64,000 nucleotides of DNA from Aquimarina sp. BL5 (GCF_003443675.1 NZ_CP031963.1:2193501-2257500), one strand, 5' to 3'. Shown: positions 15,390 to 25,016, numbered from the stretch's first letter. Numbers and translations: made by a program. Notes: generated by a model not told the origin, from the sequence alone.

Positions 15390-17594
15390 ATGATTCCAAA
15401 AGTTTATAGAGAGGTCATAGACCTTGGTGACGGTAGAGAAATATCTATTGAAACCGGAAAATTAGCAAAACAGGCACATGGATCTGTTGTTGTTCAATCA
15501 GGCAAGTGTATGTTATTATGCACAGTGGTATCTAATTACAAGCAAAGTGATGTAGATTTTTTACCATTAACAGTAGATTATCGTGAAAAATTTGCTGCTG
15601 CTGGTCGTTATCCTGGTGGTTTCTTCAAAAGAGAAGCAAGACCAAGTGACGGAGAAGTATTAACAATGAGATTAGTAGATCGTGTATTACGCCCTTTGTT
15701 CCCGAAAGATTATCATTCTGAAACACAGGTAATGATTCAATTAATGTCTCATGATGATGACGTTATGCCTGATGCAATGGCTGGATTAGCAGCTTCTGCA
15801 GCGATACAACTTTCTGATTTCCCTTTTGAGTGTGCTATCTCTGAAGCAAGAGTAGGACGTGTAGATGGTAAGTTTATTATCAATCCAACAAGAGCTCAAC
15901 TAGAAGTATCTGATATCGATATGATGATTGGTGCATCTGCGGATTCTGTAATGATGGTTGAAGGAGAGATGGACGAAATTTCTGAAGAAGAAATGACCGA
16001 AGCTATCAAGTTTGCTCATGAAGCGATCAAAGTACAATGTGCTGCTCAAGTAAAACTAGCTGAAGCTTTCGGAAAGAAAGAAGTACGTGAATACGAACCT
16101 GAAAGAAATGATGAAGATTTAGCTAAGAAAGTTTATGACATGGCATATGACAAAGTATATGCTGTAGCAAAACTAGGATCTTCTAAGCATGAAAGAGGAG
16201 CTGCGTTCGCAGAAATAAAAGAAGAAATAAAAGCTACATTCTCTGAAGAAGAGTTAGAAGATTTTGGAGATTTAGTGTCTAAATATTATTCGAAAGCAGA
16301 AAAAGCTGCTGTTCGTGATCTAACATTAAACGAAGGATTACGTCTTGATGGTAGAAAAACTACAGATATCAGACCTATCTGGTGTGAAGTAGATTATTTG
16401 CCTTCTACACACGGTTCTTCTATTTTTACAAGAGGAGAAACACAAGCATTAGCTACCGTAACCCTAGGAACTTCTAGAGAAGCTAATCAAATCGATATGC
16501 CTTCTTATGAAGGTGAGGAAACATTTTATCTTCATTATAACTTCCCTCCTTTCTGTACAGGTGAAGCACGCCCAATAAGAGGTACTTCACGTAGAGAGGT
16601 TGGACATGGTAACTTAGCACAGCGTGCACTTAAAGGAATGATTCCTGACGATTGCCCTTATACAGTACGTGTTGTTTCTGAAGTATTAGAATCTAACGGT
16701 TCTTCGTCTATGGCAACTGTTTGTTCTGGTACTATGGCATTAATGGATGCTGGTGTACAAATGAAAAAACCAGTTTCTGGTATCGCTATGGGATTAATCT
16801 CTGACGCTGATTCTGGAAAATACGCTGTATTATCTGATATTTTAGGTGATGAAGATCACTTAGGAGATATGGATTTTAAAGTTACCGGAACTGCAGATGG
16901 TATTACTGCTTGCCAGATGGATATTAAAGTAAAAGGATTAAGCTACGAGATTTTAGTAAATGCATTAAAACAAGCTCGTGACGGACGTTTACATATTCTA
17001 GAAAAGTTAACGGATACTATTGCTACACCTAATAATGATGTGAAAGCACACGCTCCAAAAATGGTTACAAGAACAATTCCTGGAGAATATATTGGAGCAT
17101 TAATTGGTCCTGGTGGAAAAGTAATTCAAGAATTACAAAAAGCAACAGGGTGTACTATTGTTATTAATGAAGATCCTGTAACGGAAGAAGGTATTGTAGA
17201 AATACTAGGAACAGGTCAAGAAGGAATCGATGCGGTATTAGCAAAAATCGATTCTATCACATTTAAGCCAGTTGTTGGTAGTATATATGAAGTTAAAGTA
17301 GTCAAAATGTTAGATTTTGGTGCTGTAGTAGAATATATGGATGCGCCAGGTAATGAAGTACTACTTCACGTTTCTGAATTAGCTTGGGAGCGTACTGAAA
17401 ATGTGAGTGACGTTGTGAATATGGGTGATGTTATGGATGTTAAATATTTCGGTATTGACTCTAGAACTCGTAAAGAAAAAGTTTCTAGAAAAGCATTATT
17501 ACCGAGACCTCCAAGGCCTGAAGGTAGTAAGTCTAGAGATGACAAGCCAAGAGGTGATAGAAAACCGAGAAACAATGATCAAAAAGAGAATTAA
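15390..17594 (+). CDS. pnp: Polyribonucleotide nucleotidyltransferase (PNPase)
   Basis: This 734-residue phosphorolytic 3'-5' exoribonuclease acts in mRNA turnover as a trimer. It contains two RNase PH domains (about 10-230 and 310-550, with [21 protein letters not shown] and [13 protein letters not shown]), a KH domain ([20 protein letters not shown], near 565) and an S1 domain (about 630-700, [19 protein letters not shown]). A basic disordered tail ([20 protein letters not shown]) ends the protein. Length and order are normal. A long structured leader precedes it and a strong terminator follows. Confidence 0.98.
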   Translation: MIPKVYREVIDLGDGREISIETGKLAKQAHGSVVVQSGKCMLLCTVVSNYKQSDVDFLPLTVDYREKFAAAGRYPGGFFKREARPSDGEVLTMRLVDRVLRPLFPKDYHSETQVMIQLMSHDDDVMPDAMAGLAASAAIQLSDFPFECAISEARVGRVDGKFIINPTRAQLEVSDIDMMIGASADSVMMVEGEMDEISEEEMTEAIKFAHEAIKVQCAAQVKLAEAFGKKEVREYEPERNDEDLAKKVYDMAYDKVYAVAKLGSSKHERGAAFAEIKEEIKATFSEEELEDFGDLVSKYYSKAEKAAVRDLTLNEGLRLDGRKTTDIRPIWCEVDYLPSTHGSSIFTRGETQALATVTLGTSREANQIDMPSYEGEETFYLHYNFPPFCTGEARPIRGTSRREVGHGNLAQRALKGMIPDDCPYTVRVVSEVLESNGSSSMATVCSGTMALMDAGVQMKKPVSGIAMGLISDADSGKYAVLSDILGDEDHLGDMDFKVTGTADGITACQMDIKVKGLSYEILVNALKQARDGRLHILEKLTDTIATPNNDVKAHAPKMVTRTIPGEYIGALIGPGGKVIQELQKATGCTIVINEDPVTEEGIVEILGTGQEGIDAVLAKIDSITFKPVVGSIYEVKVVKMLDFGAVVEYMDAPGNEVLLHVSELAWERTENVSDVVNMGDVMDVKYFGIDSRTRKEKVSRKALLPRPPRPEGSKSRDDKPRGDRKPRNNDQKEN

Positions 17595-17617
17595 TAAGCT
17601 CTCTTAATGACGAATAG

Positions 17618-17655
17618 AAAACGCCTTCAAAATTTGAAGGCGTTTTTGTTTTTTC
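17618..17655 (+). terminator. Intrinsic terminator after pnp
   Basis: The stem AAACGCCTTCAAA / TTTGAAGGCGTTT is nearly loop-free and is followed by a T-run. Confidence 0.88.
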
Positions 17656-17665
17656 ACCAAAAACA

Positions 17666-17723
17666 TTGATTTTACAAAAATGAATAGTATATTTGTATTG
17701 GTTGACCAATTTGGTCAACCAAT
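17666..17723 (+). promoter_or_regulatory. Promoter with a perfect 27-bp palindromic operator for the PL6 lyase gene
   Basis: A -33 TTG (17666-17668) is followed after 19 bp by the -7 box TATATTTG (17688-17695). The palindrome 17697-17723 has arms ATTGGTTGACCAA and TTGGTCAACCAAT around a central T and covers the expected transcription start. Each arm itself reads TTGGT-N2-ACCAA, the form bound by GntR/FadR-type regulators. The position implies repression relieved by an inducer, probably an alginate product. Confidence 0.75.
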
Positions 17724-17753
17724 TTATAAACAAAAAAAGTAAAGCCCTAAATT

Positions 17754-20258
17754 ATGAAAAACAAATATGTAAAGGTATTTACCTTCCTACTTGTATTGAT
17801 AGCTTTTCACAATTACACCTACTCTCAGATTGTAAATAACGAATCAGAATTGCAAACTGCTATCACAAATGCTTCAGCCGGAACTACCATTACCTTAGCA
17901 AATGGAACCTGGACTGATATATTCATTAATATTAATAAAAATGGTACCCAGAGTAATCCTATTACCATTAAAGCGCAAACTTCTGGATCAGTATTTTTTG
18001 AAGGAAATTCCAGAGTAAGTATGGGTGGTTCTTACATCATTTTTGACGGTGTAATTTTTCAAAACCCATCTAATTTAGAAGTTAGTGGAAGTATCATCGA
18101 GCCCGTAATTGAACTTAGAGATTCTAGCAACAACGAATGTGATCATTGTACAATTACGAATATCAAAATAGATAGTTACAATGGTACCGCTGCTCAAGAG
18201 ATGTTAACATTTAAATGGATTATCGTTTATGGACAATACAATGAAATAAGTTTTAGTTCATTTATCGGTAAATACGGTATAGGAAGTATCATAAACGACA
18301 ATAGAAACGCTACTTCTACTGAATTTGCAGAGCCAGATTTCACAAAAATACACCATAATTACTTTGCTGATCGTACTCCCGTAGGTGTTGTAAATGATGA
18401 AAATGATCAGGATGCCATTAGAATTGGAAATAGTAGCACTTCATTACACCCATCTAATACGGAAGTATATGATAATCTATTCTATAATTGGTCTGGAGAA
18501 GTAGAGATCATTTCTAATAAGAGTGGTGAGAATAAATATTACAATAATACTTTTAGAGATTACCAAGGAACACTTACCTTAAGACATGGAGACGATTGTG
18601 AAGTTTATAATAACTTCTTTTTCGCTGAAAACAATCTTTTCTCTGGTGGTATTAGAGTAATTGGAGAAGGACATAAGGTATACAATAATTATATTGAAGG
18701 AGTAAACTCTGAAAAACCAGATGGTGGTAACACAAAGACAGCTGGAGCAATTAACGTGAGTAATGGTCGTCCTAATTCAGCACTTAATGGATATTTTCAG
18801 GTTATCGATGCCACTATTGTAAACAACACCTTTGTAAATTGTGATTATGGTTTTAGAATTGGAACTAATGTAGGTAGTGATTTAACCTTGGCTCCTGAAA
18901 ACCTTATAATCGCCAATAATATTATGATCAACACCAGTGAAAATGCATTTGATGAACAAACAACTCCAATAGGTTCTTCTGTTTATCAAGGGAATATTAC
19001 TCAAAATGGCGCTTGGGATCTTACCACAGGAACCAATAATAATCAAGTAGTTACTGATGGGCTTTTAGAAAATGGCACTTTATATTATGAATTAGGAACC
19101 AATAGTCCGGCTATTGATGCTTCAGTAGGGAACTATTCTTTTGTAACTACCGATATTTTGGGTGGAAATCGTTCTGGAACTACCGATGCTGGTGCTGAGG
19201 AATTCAACTCTGGCGGCTCACGTATTCCACACACAACTGCAGATGTGGGTGTTTCTATTGGTTTTGGCGGTACAGGTATTGACGCTCCGAGATTAACTGC
19301 GAACCCTACATCATTAAATGTTGCCAGAAGTGCAGGAAGCACTTTATTTGATATTGATTCTAATGTTGATTGGACAATTACGGATAACGCAGATTGGTTA
19401 ACTCTTAACATTTCTTCGGGAAGTAACTCTGCAATAATTACGGCTAATTTTACAGAAAACACTACTTCTGCAGAGCGAACAGCTACTGTAACTATTAATG
19501 AAGTTACAGGAGGAAGTAATTTAACCACTATGTTAACCATTACACAGTCTAATGTTTTTTCTGAAGAAATCACTATAGTTGGTGCGACAGCTATAGGAAC
19601 TGAACAAGGAAAACCGAATGTAGGACCCCAGTTTACTTGGGATGATAATATAACAGATGCAGAATATTGGACAGGAGATGCAAATACAGAACCAGAAGTT
19701 TCCATAACCTTTAACCTAGCCTGTATCCGCTCTTTAAGTCAAATTGGAATCCATATATTAAAGGCTGATGAAAGAACTATCAATTTTGATATTGCCGTAG
19801 CTGACGATCAAGCAGGACCATTTACCAATGTATTAAGTAATCAAGATAGTGCAATTGAAACAGGTGCAGAAAATACAGAACAATTTTTTGATCTTAATAA
19901 CGTAACAGGTAGGTATCTAAAGTTCATCTCTAACGGAAATAATACTGGATCTGGTTTTGCAAGTATTGTAGAGGTAAACATTTATGGAAATACAGAATGC
20001 GATGCAACACTAGGTATAGATGACAATCTTCTTTCTTCTAGAGGAATTTTATTATACCCTATCCCAGCAAAAAACCAACCTATTGTTATCGAATCTAAAA
20101 CAACAATCGGAACAGTAGAAATATATGATTTACACGGTAGATTGATATTTCAAAAAGAAATTAACAATAATATTGGAGAATTAGAAACCAGTAATTTTAG
20201 TACAGGAACTTACATCGCTAAAGTACAAGGAGCTTACGGTCGTTTTATAATTCAGTAA
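17754..20258 (+). CDS. PL6-family polysaccharide lyase (alginate lyase / chondroitinase B-like), type IX secreted
   Basis: This 834-residue multidomain enzyme begins with a signal peptide (about 1-25) and a right-handed beta-helix PL6 domain (about 26-490). Lys256 (SNKSGENK) and Arg277 (TLRHGDD) match the catalytic Lys/Arg pair of chondroitinase B in identity and in 21-residue spacing. A BACON-like Ig domain (about 515-600), an F5/8-type C discoidin-like domain (about 605-760) for carbohydrate binding, and a type IX C-terminal sorting domain (about 768-834, ILLYPIPAK...GTYIAKV) follow. Alginate is the likeliest substrate in a marine flavobacterium. No SusCD pair is adjacent, so it is a lone lyase under its own operator. 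Confidence 0.88.
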   Translation: MKNKYVKVFTFLLVLIAFHNYTYSQIVNNESELQTAITNASAGTTITLANGTWTDIFININKNGTQSNPITIKAQTSGSVFFEGNSRVSMGGSYIIFDGVIFQNPSNLEVSGSIIEPVIELRDSSNNECDHCTITNIKIDSYNGTAAQEMLTFKWIIVYGQYNEISFSSFIGKYGIGSIINDNRNATSTEFAEPDFTKIHHNYFADRTPVGVVNDENDQDAIRIGNSSTSLHPSNTEVYDNLFYNWSGEVEIISNKSGENKYYNNTFRDYQGTLTLRHGDDCEVYNNFFFAENNLFSGGIRVIGEGHKVYNNYIEGVNSEKPDGGNTKTAGAINVSNGRPNSALNGYFQVIDATIVNNTFVNCDYGFRIGTNVGSDLTLAPENLIIANNIMINTSENAFDEQTTPIGSSVYQGNITQNGAWDLTTGTNNNQVVTDGLLENGTLYYELGTNSPAIDASVGNYSFVTTDILGGNRSGTTDAGAEEFNSGGSRIPHTTADVGVSIGFGGTGIDAPRLTANPTSLNVARSAGSTLFDIDSNVDWTITDNADWLTLNISSGSNSAIITANFTENTTSAERTATVTINEVTGGSNLTTMLTITQSNVFSEEITIVGATAIGTEQGKPNVGPQFTWDDNITDAEYWTGDANTEPEVSITFNLACIRSLSQIGIHILKADERTINFDIAVADDQAGPFTNVLSNQDSAIETGAENTEQFFDLNNVTGRYLKFISNGNNTGSGFASIVEVNIYGNTECDATLGIDDNLLSSRGILLYPIPAKNQPIVIESKTTIGTVEIYDLHGRLIFQKEINNNIGELETSNFSTGTYIAKVQGAYGRFIIQ

Positions 20259-20272
20259 TCATAAATAATATA

Positions 20273-20314
20273 CAAAAACGCTTTTAACTCCATCTTTTAA
20301 AAGCGTTTTTGTTT
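20273..20314 (+). terminator. Intrinsic terminator after the PL6 lyase gene
   Basis: The stem AAAAACGCTTTTAA / TTAAAAGCGTTTTT is followed by TGTTTT. It may also serve the convergent gene ending at 20334. Confidence 0.85.
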
Positions 20315-20333
20315 TAAATAAAGAAGAATTACT

Positions 20334-20894
20334 TCAATTAAATTTATATTGAAAAACAACATTTCCGCTATACGTTGTGTTTATAGAATTAAAGTTTACA
20401 AAGGGACTTAAACCAAAAGCAAATCTTTTAGCCGGATAAAACAAAAACTTAGTATTCATAGACATTCCCAGAACATTCTTTTGATCCACAGCACCCCTTT
20501 TTGTTATAATTTTATGATGATACAGACCTATGCCAACGTTACCCTCTATTTTGAACCATCTCGTTAATTCTAGTTCCCTTCCATATAATAAATTAACTCC
20601 ATAAAAACCCTGTAACTCAGGATCTCCTCCAAAGTTTATAATTACCAATTCGGTTCCCGATTCTAGACGAAAAGAAAAAATATTTTTATTATACGACATA
20701 GAAATAAGACTATTAACAGTTATTCCACTATGATCATATAAATCATTATTTTTAGGTTTAGTATGATATATCCCAAAACCTGACTGTATAGATCTGAATT
20801 TGAATTTATTGTTTTTTAAAGAGGTGTTACCTTGTTGACCAAAAGTAATTATTGATAACAACATCGCTATCTTGGTAATAAAAAATCTTCTCAT
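20334..20894 (-). CDS. Hypothetical outer-membrane-type beta protein, 186 aa
   Basis: A Sec signal peptide (MRRFFITKIAMLLSIITFGQQ) is followed by alternating strands that resemble a small outer-membrane barrel (FRLESGTELVIINFGG, FKIEGNVGIGLYHH, RFAFGLSPFVNFNS), ending in VVFQYKFN with a terminal aromatic pattern. No named family is recognised. It is one of three neighbouring genes whose upstream regions share the -7 box TATGTTTG and the distal palindrome exactly 60 bp apart, so it is probably co-regulated with the desaturase neighbours. Confidence 0.72.
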   Translation of the reverse strand: MRRFFITKIAMLLSIITFGQQGNTSLKNNKFKFRSIQSGFGIYHTKPKNNDLYDHSGITVNSLISMSYNKNIFSFRLESGTELVIINFGGDPELQGFYGVNLLYGRELELTRWFKIEGNVGIGLYHHKIITKRGAVDQKNVLGMSMNTKFLFYPAKRFAFGLSPFVNFNSINTTYSGNVVFQYKFN

Positions 20895-20924
20895 AATAAG
20901 AAAGTTTAAAATTGTTTAGTATTC

Positions 20925-20999
20925 CAAACATACTGGCAATAAATCGACCACAGTTGTCAAAATTACAAGGGTAAAAATATATCCTTTCGATAATCGCAA
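20925..20999 (-). promoter_or_regulatory. Promoter of the 20894 gene with distal palindromic operator
   Basis: The -7 box TATGTTTG (20925-20932, minus) and the site TTTCGATAATCGCAA (20985-20999) are 60 bp apart start to start. Between them lies GTTGTC at offset 28, also present in the 22691 promoter. The arrangement equals those at 21801, 22721 and 26747. Confidence 0.7.
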
Positions 21000-21019
21000 T
21001 CAATACTTTGTATCATAAA

Positions 21020-21050
21020 AAAACCTTTTAAATATTATTAAAAGGTTTTT
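21020..21050 (-). terminator. Hairpin terminator after the 21073 gene remnant
   Basis: The stem AAACCTTTTAA / TTAAAAGGTTT has a short loop and T-runs on both sides, so it is bidirectional. It sits just downstream of the broken gene. Confidence 0.7.
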
Positions 21051-21072
21051 AATAATAGTTGAATAAACCAAT

Positions 21073-21774
21073 TCAAAAGAGTCTTCCCAACACAACTCCA
21101 AACTGCAAACCATATACACTTTTCACTCCATTTAGATTACCATAAGTAGAGAGTTCTAAACCTACTACTCGATTAAAAGTGTATCGTAAAGATATTTTTG
21201 AGAATCCTCCAAAAATTACTTTTTTACTCTCCTTACTTCTTCTATAGTCTAAAGAAGGGCCTCTAGATATCCCAGGAAAACAGAAACCTCCGAATCCACA
21301 GGAAGAAGCTGGAGAAAACTCGGCTTTATACTCATAATCTTCACTATATATTATAGAAGGCCCACCTGCAATAAATATTTTAAGAGATTTCTTTTTGTTA
21401 AGTGCAAAAGATTTGAACACATTAGGTGATAGTGAATACAATCTATTGTCTCGTTCACCACCATAAGGAAACCTTTTTTCTGTTCCTTCTGGTAATTCAG
21501 TACCTTCAAAATTTTCTATCTCCTCGATTGGAGGAATTCCTTTAGTACTTTCAGGTGTATAAGCTGAACTTGTAAAATCAAAACCATACCCTCATCCATT
21601 CTTCCGTTCGAACATTAAACCCGCGTAAATATCCAAATCGTTACTTTCGTCGCTTACTATCGTACTGAGTCCATTAGTAAAAGCAATTGATTTTTTATCA
21701 GTTTTCACATCTTGACCTGAACAATAGTTGGAAATGTACAGTAGTAAAACGAATAGTTTAATTAATCTTCTCAT
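21073..21774 (-). pseudogene. Outer-membrane-type protein gene interrupted by one in-frame TGA
   Basis: The start ATG at 21774 opens a signal peptide (MRRLIKLFVLLLYISNYCSGQ). After 60 codons (ending FERKNG) a TGA at 21592-21594 interrupts the frame. The same frame then continues without a shift (GYGFDFTSSAYTPES...) for 172 codons to a terminal GVVLGRLF. The continuation has barrel-like strands and would give a protein of about 233 residues, like its neighbours. One base change (for example TGG Trp to TGA) explains it. It keeps a perfect promoter and operator. Alternatives are a sequencing error or a very recent loss. Confidence 0.75.
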
Positions 21775-21800
21775 TATAAAAATTTTATTGTTTAGTGATT

Positions 21801-21875
21801 CAAACATACTAGTCATTCGCCGACTGTGGTTGCTAAAAACACGCTTTGTAAAAATTTTCATTGTGATTATCACAA
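21801..21875 (-). promoter_or_regulatory. Promoter of the 21774 pseudogene with perfect palindromic operator
   Basis: The -7 box TATGTTTG (21801-21808, minus) and TTGTGATTATCACAA (21861-21875, perfect 15-bp palindrome) are exactly 60 bp apart. The operator begins one base after the last base of the upstream gene's stop. Confidence 0.75.
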
Positions 21876-22691
21876 CTAAAAAAGTTGATACGTAATTCCG
21901 ATTTTATGAGATCTTATTCCTATACTTTGATTCTCTTGTGTATCGACACCGGTAAATTGTGATAAATAACTCACTACTAATCGTTTATATCGATAACTTA
22001 TCATACCTCCAGTAATTGACGCATCTGTATCTCTAATGGTGTTTAATCCTAAGAATACACCTAAACTTACAGAGTTATCGGTATTAATTTTATATACCGC
22101 TTCACTTTCGGTAATAATGGTAAAAAAAGATTTCTTATTAAATATATTATAATCTTGTAAAGTGATATCGTCAATTTCTTCTAATCTATCCTGATAAGGT
22201 CCAAACTCATAGTTATACATAACTTTTAGCCCTATAGGCCTAAACTCGAATTTGGAAGTGGATACCCTAAAATTAACCCCCGCTTTTAATCCTACGTTAT
22301 AAAAATCTAACTTTTCATCTAAAGCTATAATAGGAAGGCCTGTAGTAATGTCTAATTCCTCTCCTTTAAAGGTAAACGTACCATATGCCGCACTAGCACC
22401 ATAAAAGAAGTTCAACCACTTTTGTGAAAAAGATTTGTATACATCTAGAGACGCTACGGTTTTTCTGTCATCTTCCTCTTGTCTAAATTGTTGTTGTCTT
22501 GCTATATCTATGGCTCCGGAAGCATAGATTACAGCTGTATTCTCTCCTTCATATAGGGGTTTTGCGATGTATGAATTTACCGAGCCGTAACTGGCTGTTG
22601 TATAGGCTTTGGACAATCTAGAGACCGAACAACTAGTTATGGATTGAACTACTATTAAAAGTATTCCCACTTTAATACATTTTTTCATCAT
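21876..22691 (-). CDS. Hypothetical outer-membrane-associated lipoprotein, 271 aa
   Basis: The lipobox SITSC gives a lipidated Cys at about residue 21 (MMKKCIK start at 22691, with a second possible ATG one codon later). The frame is open for 12 more codons upstream, but these overlap the -7 box TATGTTTG, so the shorter start is chosen. The body is strand-rich with many Tyr/Phe-Lys alternations (VMYNYEFGPYQD, MISYRYKRLVVSYLSQF) and ends in IGITYQLF, the C-terminal signature of barrel proteins. No named family is recognised. The promoter matches the other members of this cluster. Confidence 0.72.
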   Translation of the reverse strand: MMKKCIKVGILLIVVQSITSCSVSRLSKAYTTASYGSVNSYIAKPLYEGENTAVIYASGAIDIARQQQFRQEEDDRKTVASLDVYKSFSQKWLNFFYGASAAYGTFTFKGEELDITTGLPIIALDEKLDFYNVGLKAGVNFRVSTSKFEFRPIGLKVMYNYEFGPYQDRLEEIDDITLQDYNIFNKKSFFTIITESEAVYKINTDNSVSLGVFLGLNTIRDTDASITGGMISYRYKRLVVSYLSQFTGVDTQENQSIGIRSHKIGITYQLF

Positions 22692-22720
22692 AATATTGCT
22701 TTTAAAATTGTTTAGTGATT

Positions 22721-22795
22721 CAAACATAGTGGCTATTCGTTAACTACAGTTGTCGAAAACACAAGACTAAAATTTGGCTCTTGCGATAATCACAA
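22721..22795 (-). promoter_or_regulatory. Promoter of the 22691 gene with palindromic operator
   Basis: The -7 box TATGTTTG (22721-22728, minus) and TTGCGATAATCACAA (22781-22795) are exactly 60 bp apart. The 18 bp around the -7 box (TTTAGTGATTCAAACATA) are identical to the 21801 promoter. Confidence 0.75.
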
Positions 22796-22811
22796 TGCAG
22801 AAATCTTCATA

Positions 22812-22842
22812 AAAAAAGCACTTTCAAAAAAAATGAAAGTGC
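22812..22842 (-). terminator. Intrinsic terminator of the desaturase operon
   Basis: The stem GCACTTTCA / TGAAAGTGC is followed on the minus strand by seven T. It lies about 30 bp after the 22871 gene stop. Confidence 0.82.
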
Positions 22843-22870
22843 CTCACTACTATTCTATGATTTATAAAAC

Positions 22871-23929
22871 TTACTTTTTTGCCCCTAAAGTTTTTAAATG
22901 CAATAAGTGAGCTACTACTCCTCCTAAATAAGATGTTTGATTAGGTATAATATCATTACTTTTCAAAATCTTATATAGAATCTTATTTAGTTCTGGGTAA
23001 TAGATATGATGTATATGAGGAAAAAGATGATGTGCAATATGATTGTTGAATCCTCCAAAAATGAAATTAGCCACATTACTAAACGGATAAAAATCATTAG
23101 AACTTTCTATTTGATTCATCAACCAAGAAGTTTTGATAAATCCAAAGTCATCAGTTTCAGGGTACATAACACCCTCAATATGATGTGTCATAAAAAAAGT
23201 GAACAATAAAAACAAAGATTGCACTAAATGCATCATTATGAACCCTGTAAAAATCCAATACCATTCTTGATTTACGAATATCAATGGTACTACTAATAAA
23301 TATGATATATAAAATATTTTCTGACACCAGAAAGAAATTTTATATCGCATAGTTTTAGTTTTTCCGGTAATTGTTTTACTAAAGAAAATTTTAAAATCTT
23401 TAATGAACACCCAAAATAAGGAATACGTAGTGTATAAAATCGGAGCGTACCAATGCTGAAATTTATGAAACCATTTGATTCGTGAACCAGGAACTACTCT
23501 AATGAGATTTGTAATCTCTAGATCTGTATCATACCCTTCTACATTAGGCGCATGATGATGTGAACTCACATGCCTCTCTTTCCAAGCTTCCGCATGTGCA
23601 CCTACCATAGTATAAAGCAATACAAAACAAGTATGATTCAGTTTTTTATCGCTAAAAATAGTATTATGCGAAAAGTCATGTGCAAAATTAAAAGCAAACA
23701 ACAACGAAATTAAACCGAATGCAATATAAGCCACAACCAACATAAATGGATGATTTATAACATAAAGACTTATGTAAGCGATGAGCGTTAAGATAAAGTA
23801 AATAATACCTTTTAATACAATCCGGTTTTTAAACCGATAACGACAAAAATTCAATTTCTCGTTAACCTCTTTCTGAATAGAAAGAAATAATTCTGAATGA
23901 GATGGGTTAGAAATATGTTTAGATTTCAT
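22871..23929 (-). CDS. Membrane fatty-acid desaturase (second of pair)
   Basis: This 352-residue integral membrane di-iron desaturase has the three His boxes in order: HDFSH (about 88), HVSSHHH (about 120) and HIAHHLFPH (about 300). Two pairs of membrane helices lie between them. There is no cytochrome b5 domain, so electrons must come from a separate ferredoxin or similar donor. It inserts double bonds in acyl chains of lipids or acyl-CoA/ACP and so tunes membrane fluidity. The start overlaps the upstream desaturase by 11 bp, indicating coupled translation. The regiospecificity is not predictable. Confidence 0.9.
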   Translation of the reverse strand: MKSKHISNPSHSELFLSIQKEVNEKLNFCRYRFKNRIVLKGIIYFILTLIAYISLYVINHPFMLVVAYIAFGLISLLFAFNFAHDFSHNTIFSDKKLNHTCFVLLYTMVGAHAEAWKERHVSSHHHAPNVEGYDTDLEITNLIRVVPGSRIKWFHKFQHWYAPILYTTYSLFWVFIKDFKIFFSKTITGKTKTMRYKISFWCQKIFYISYLLVVPLIFVNQEWYWIFTGFIMMHLVQSLFLLFTFFMTHHIEGVMYPETDDFGFIKTSWLMNQIESSNDFYPFSNVANFIFGGFNNHIAHHLFPHIHHIYYPELNKILYKILKSNDIIPNQTSYLGGVVAHLLHLKTLGAKK

Positions 23930-25016
23930 AATTAAGAGGTTTAAATGTAACTTGAGTTCCCATTTTTTTCAGAAATCTAAAATGTGATCGTAACGCTTGA
24001 CTATATGTCATCTCCATATATGTAACTCCATATTTCTCTGCCACCGTTCTAAATATCGGTAGTAATTTTATATAATGTACGTGACAAATATTAGGTAATA
24101 GATGATGTAACGCGTGCGCATTAAAACCGCCTAACGTCCAATTTAAAAAAGTGCTATTCACATTATAATCTACAGAAGTACACATCTGTAATTTAGGCCA
24201 ACTCATACTAAGTTTCCCATTTGAATCAGGCTCAGGATGCACCACATAGTCGGATAAATGTGATACTCCCAATACCGCTGTAAAAACTATGGACACCAGG
24301 AAATGATTTAATAAAAATGCTGTTAAAATATATTCCCAGCCAAATGGCAATAGGATACTTGGGATCACAATCATGTAAGTGATGTAAGCTATCTTGAAAA
24401 AGATAAGCTTAATAATCTCCCAAGTTGGAATAGTAATCTTAATCGTTCTACTAGAACGATTAAAAATCATTAAAAACTCTCGGAATAAGAACCAATTAAG
24501 GGAATAGAATAAATATAAAAAAGGGACATACAAATACTGGAATCTATGATACCTTTTTAAATCTTGGCCTGTTGTCATTCTTACCAGAGGATTATTAAGG
24601 ACATCTATATCGCTTCCTTCTATATTGGTATACAGATGATGAGACTCATTATGATTCTTACCCCATACATATGAGTTATTCCCTTGTAGATTAAAACTTA
24701 ATTGAAATAAAAGTTTATTCCAAAATTTACTTTTTACCGCAACTCCATGCGCTGCATCATGAGAAACATTAAATGCATTTAATAATACAGATATACCTAG
24801 ACCAATATAGAAAACGAAGAATGTTACTATATTTGATGAAGTGAGCATCAAAAAATAAAACAAAAATACTAAGGTAAAATACAGAGCTATTTTAAAAATC
24901 ATCTTTCTATTTCCTGTTTTATCTATTTGATTACTTTCAAAATAATTCCTGATTCGTTCATTAAGCTCCTTATAAAACTCTGAGCCTTCATCTTTAGAAA
25001 ACTTTATTTTTTTCAT
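23919..25016 (-). CDS. Membrane fatty-acid desaturase (first of pair)
   Basis: This 365-residue desaturase is paralogous to the next gene, with His boxes HDAAHG, HNESHHLYTN and HALHHLLPNICH and the same helix layout. The start MKKIKFSKDEG at 25016 is chosen over an ORF opening 16 codons earlier, because those codons overlap the putative promoter (TACAATTG, 25044-25051). It is the first gene of a two-gene operon. A half-match to the cluster palindrome (TGTGATTA, 25108-25115) lies upstream with spacing close to, but not exactly, that of the other sites. Two desaturases in tandem could act successively to make dienoic acids, or on different chains. Confidence 0.9.
   Translation of the reverse strand: MKKIKFSKDEGSEFYKELNERIRNYFESNQIDKTGNRKMIFKIALYFTLVFLFYFLMLTSSNIVTFFVFYIGLGISVLLNAFNVSHDAAHGVAVKSKFWNKLLFQLSFNLQGNNSYVWGKNHNESHHLYTNIEGSDIDVLNNPLVRMTTGQDLKRYHRFQYLYVPFLYLFYSLNWFLFREFLMIFNRSSRTIKITIPTWEIIKLIFFKIAYITYMIVIPSILLPFGWEYILTAFLLNHFLVSIVFTAVLGVSHLSDYVVHPEPDSNGKLSMSWPKLQMCTSVDYNVNSTFLNWTLGGFNAHALHHLLPNICHVHYIKLLPIFRTVAEKYGVTYMEMTYSQALRSHFRFLKKMGTQVTFKPLNYEI

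Noticed and set aside
19133..19705. 190-codon minus-strand open frame inside the PL6 lyase gene
   Set aside because: It is opposite the BACON and discoidin domains, and its Val/Ser-rich translation is what a Thr/Asn-rich coding strand gives in reverse.
21596..21604. GTTCGAAC-like sequence as a tRNA T-arm
   Set aside because: No acceptor stem, anticodon arm or CCA end can be fitted around it, and it lies in the broken envelope gene.
21861..21875. TTGTGATTATCACAA as a CRP (cAMP receptor) site
   Set aside because: CRP sites are TGTGA-N6-TCACA; here the half-sites are only 3 bp apart. The fixed position 60 bp from the -7 box and the neighbouring HTH gene suggest another regulator.
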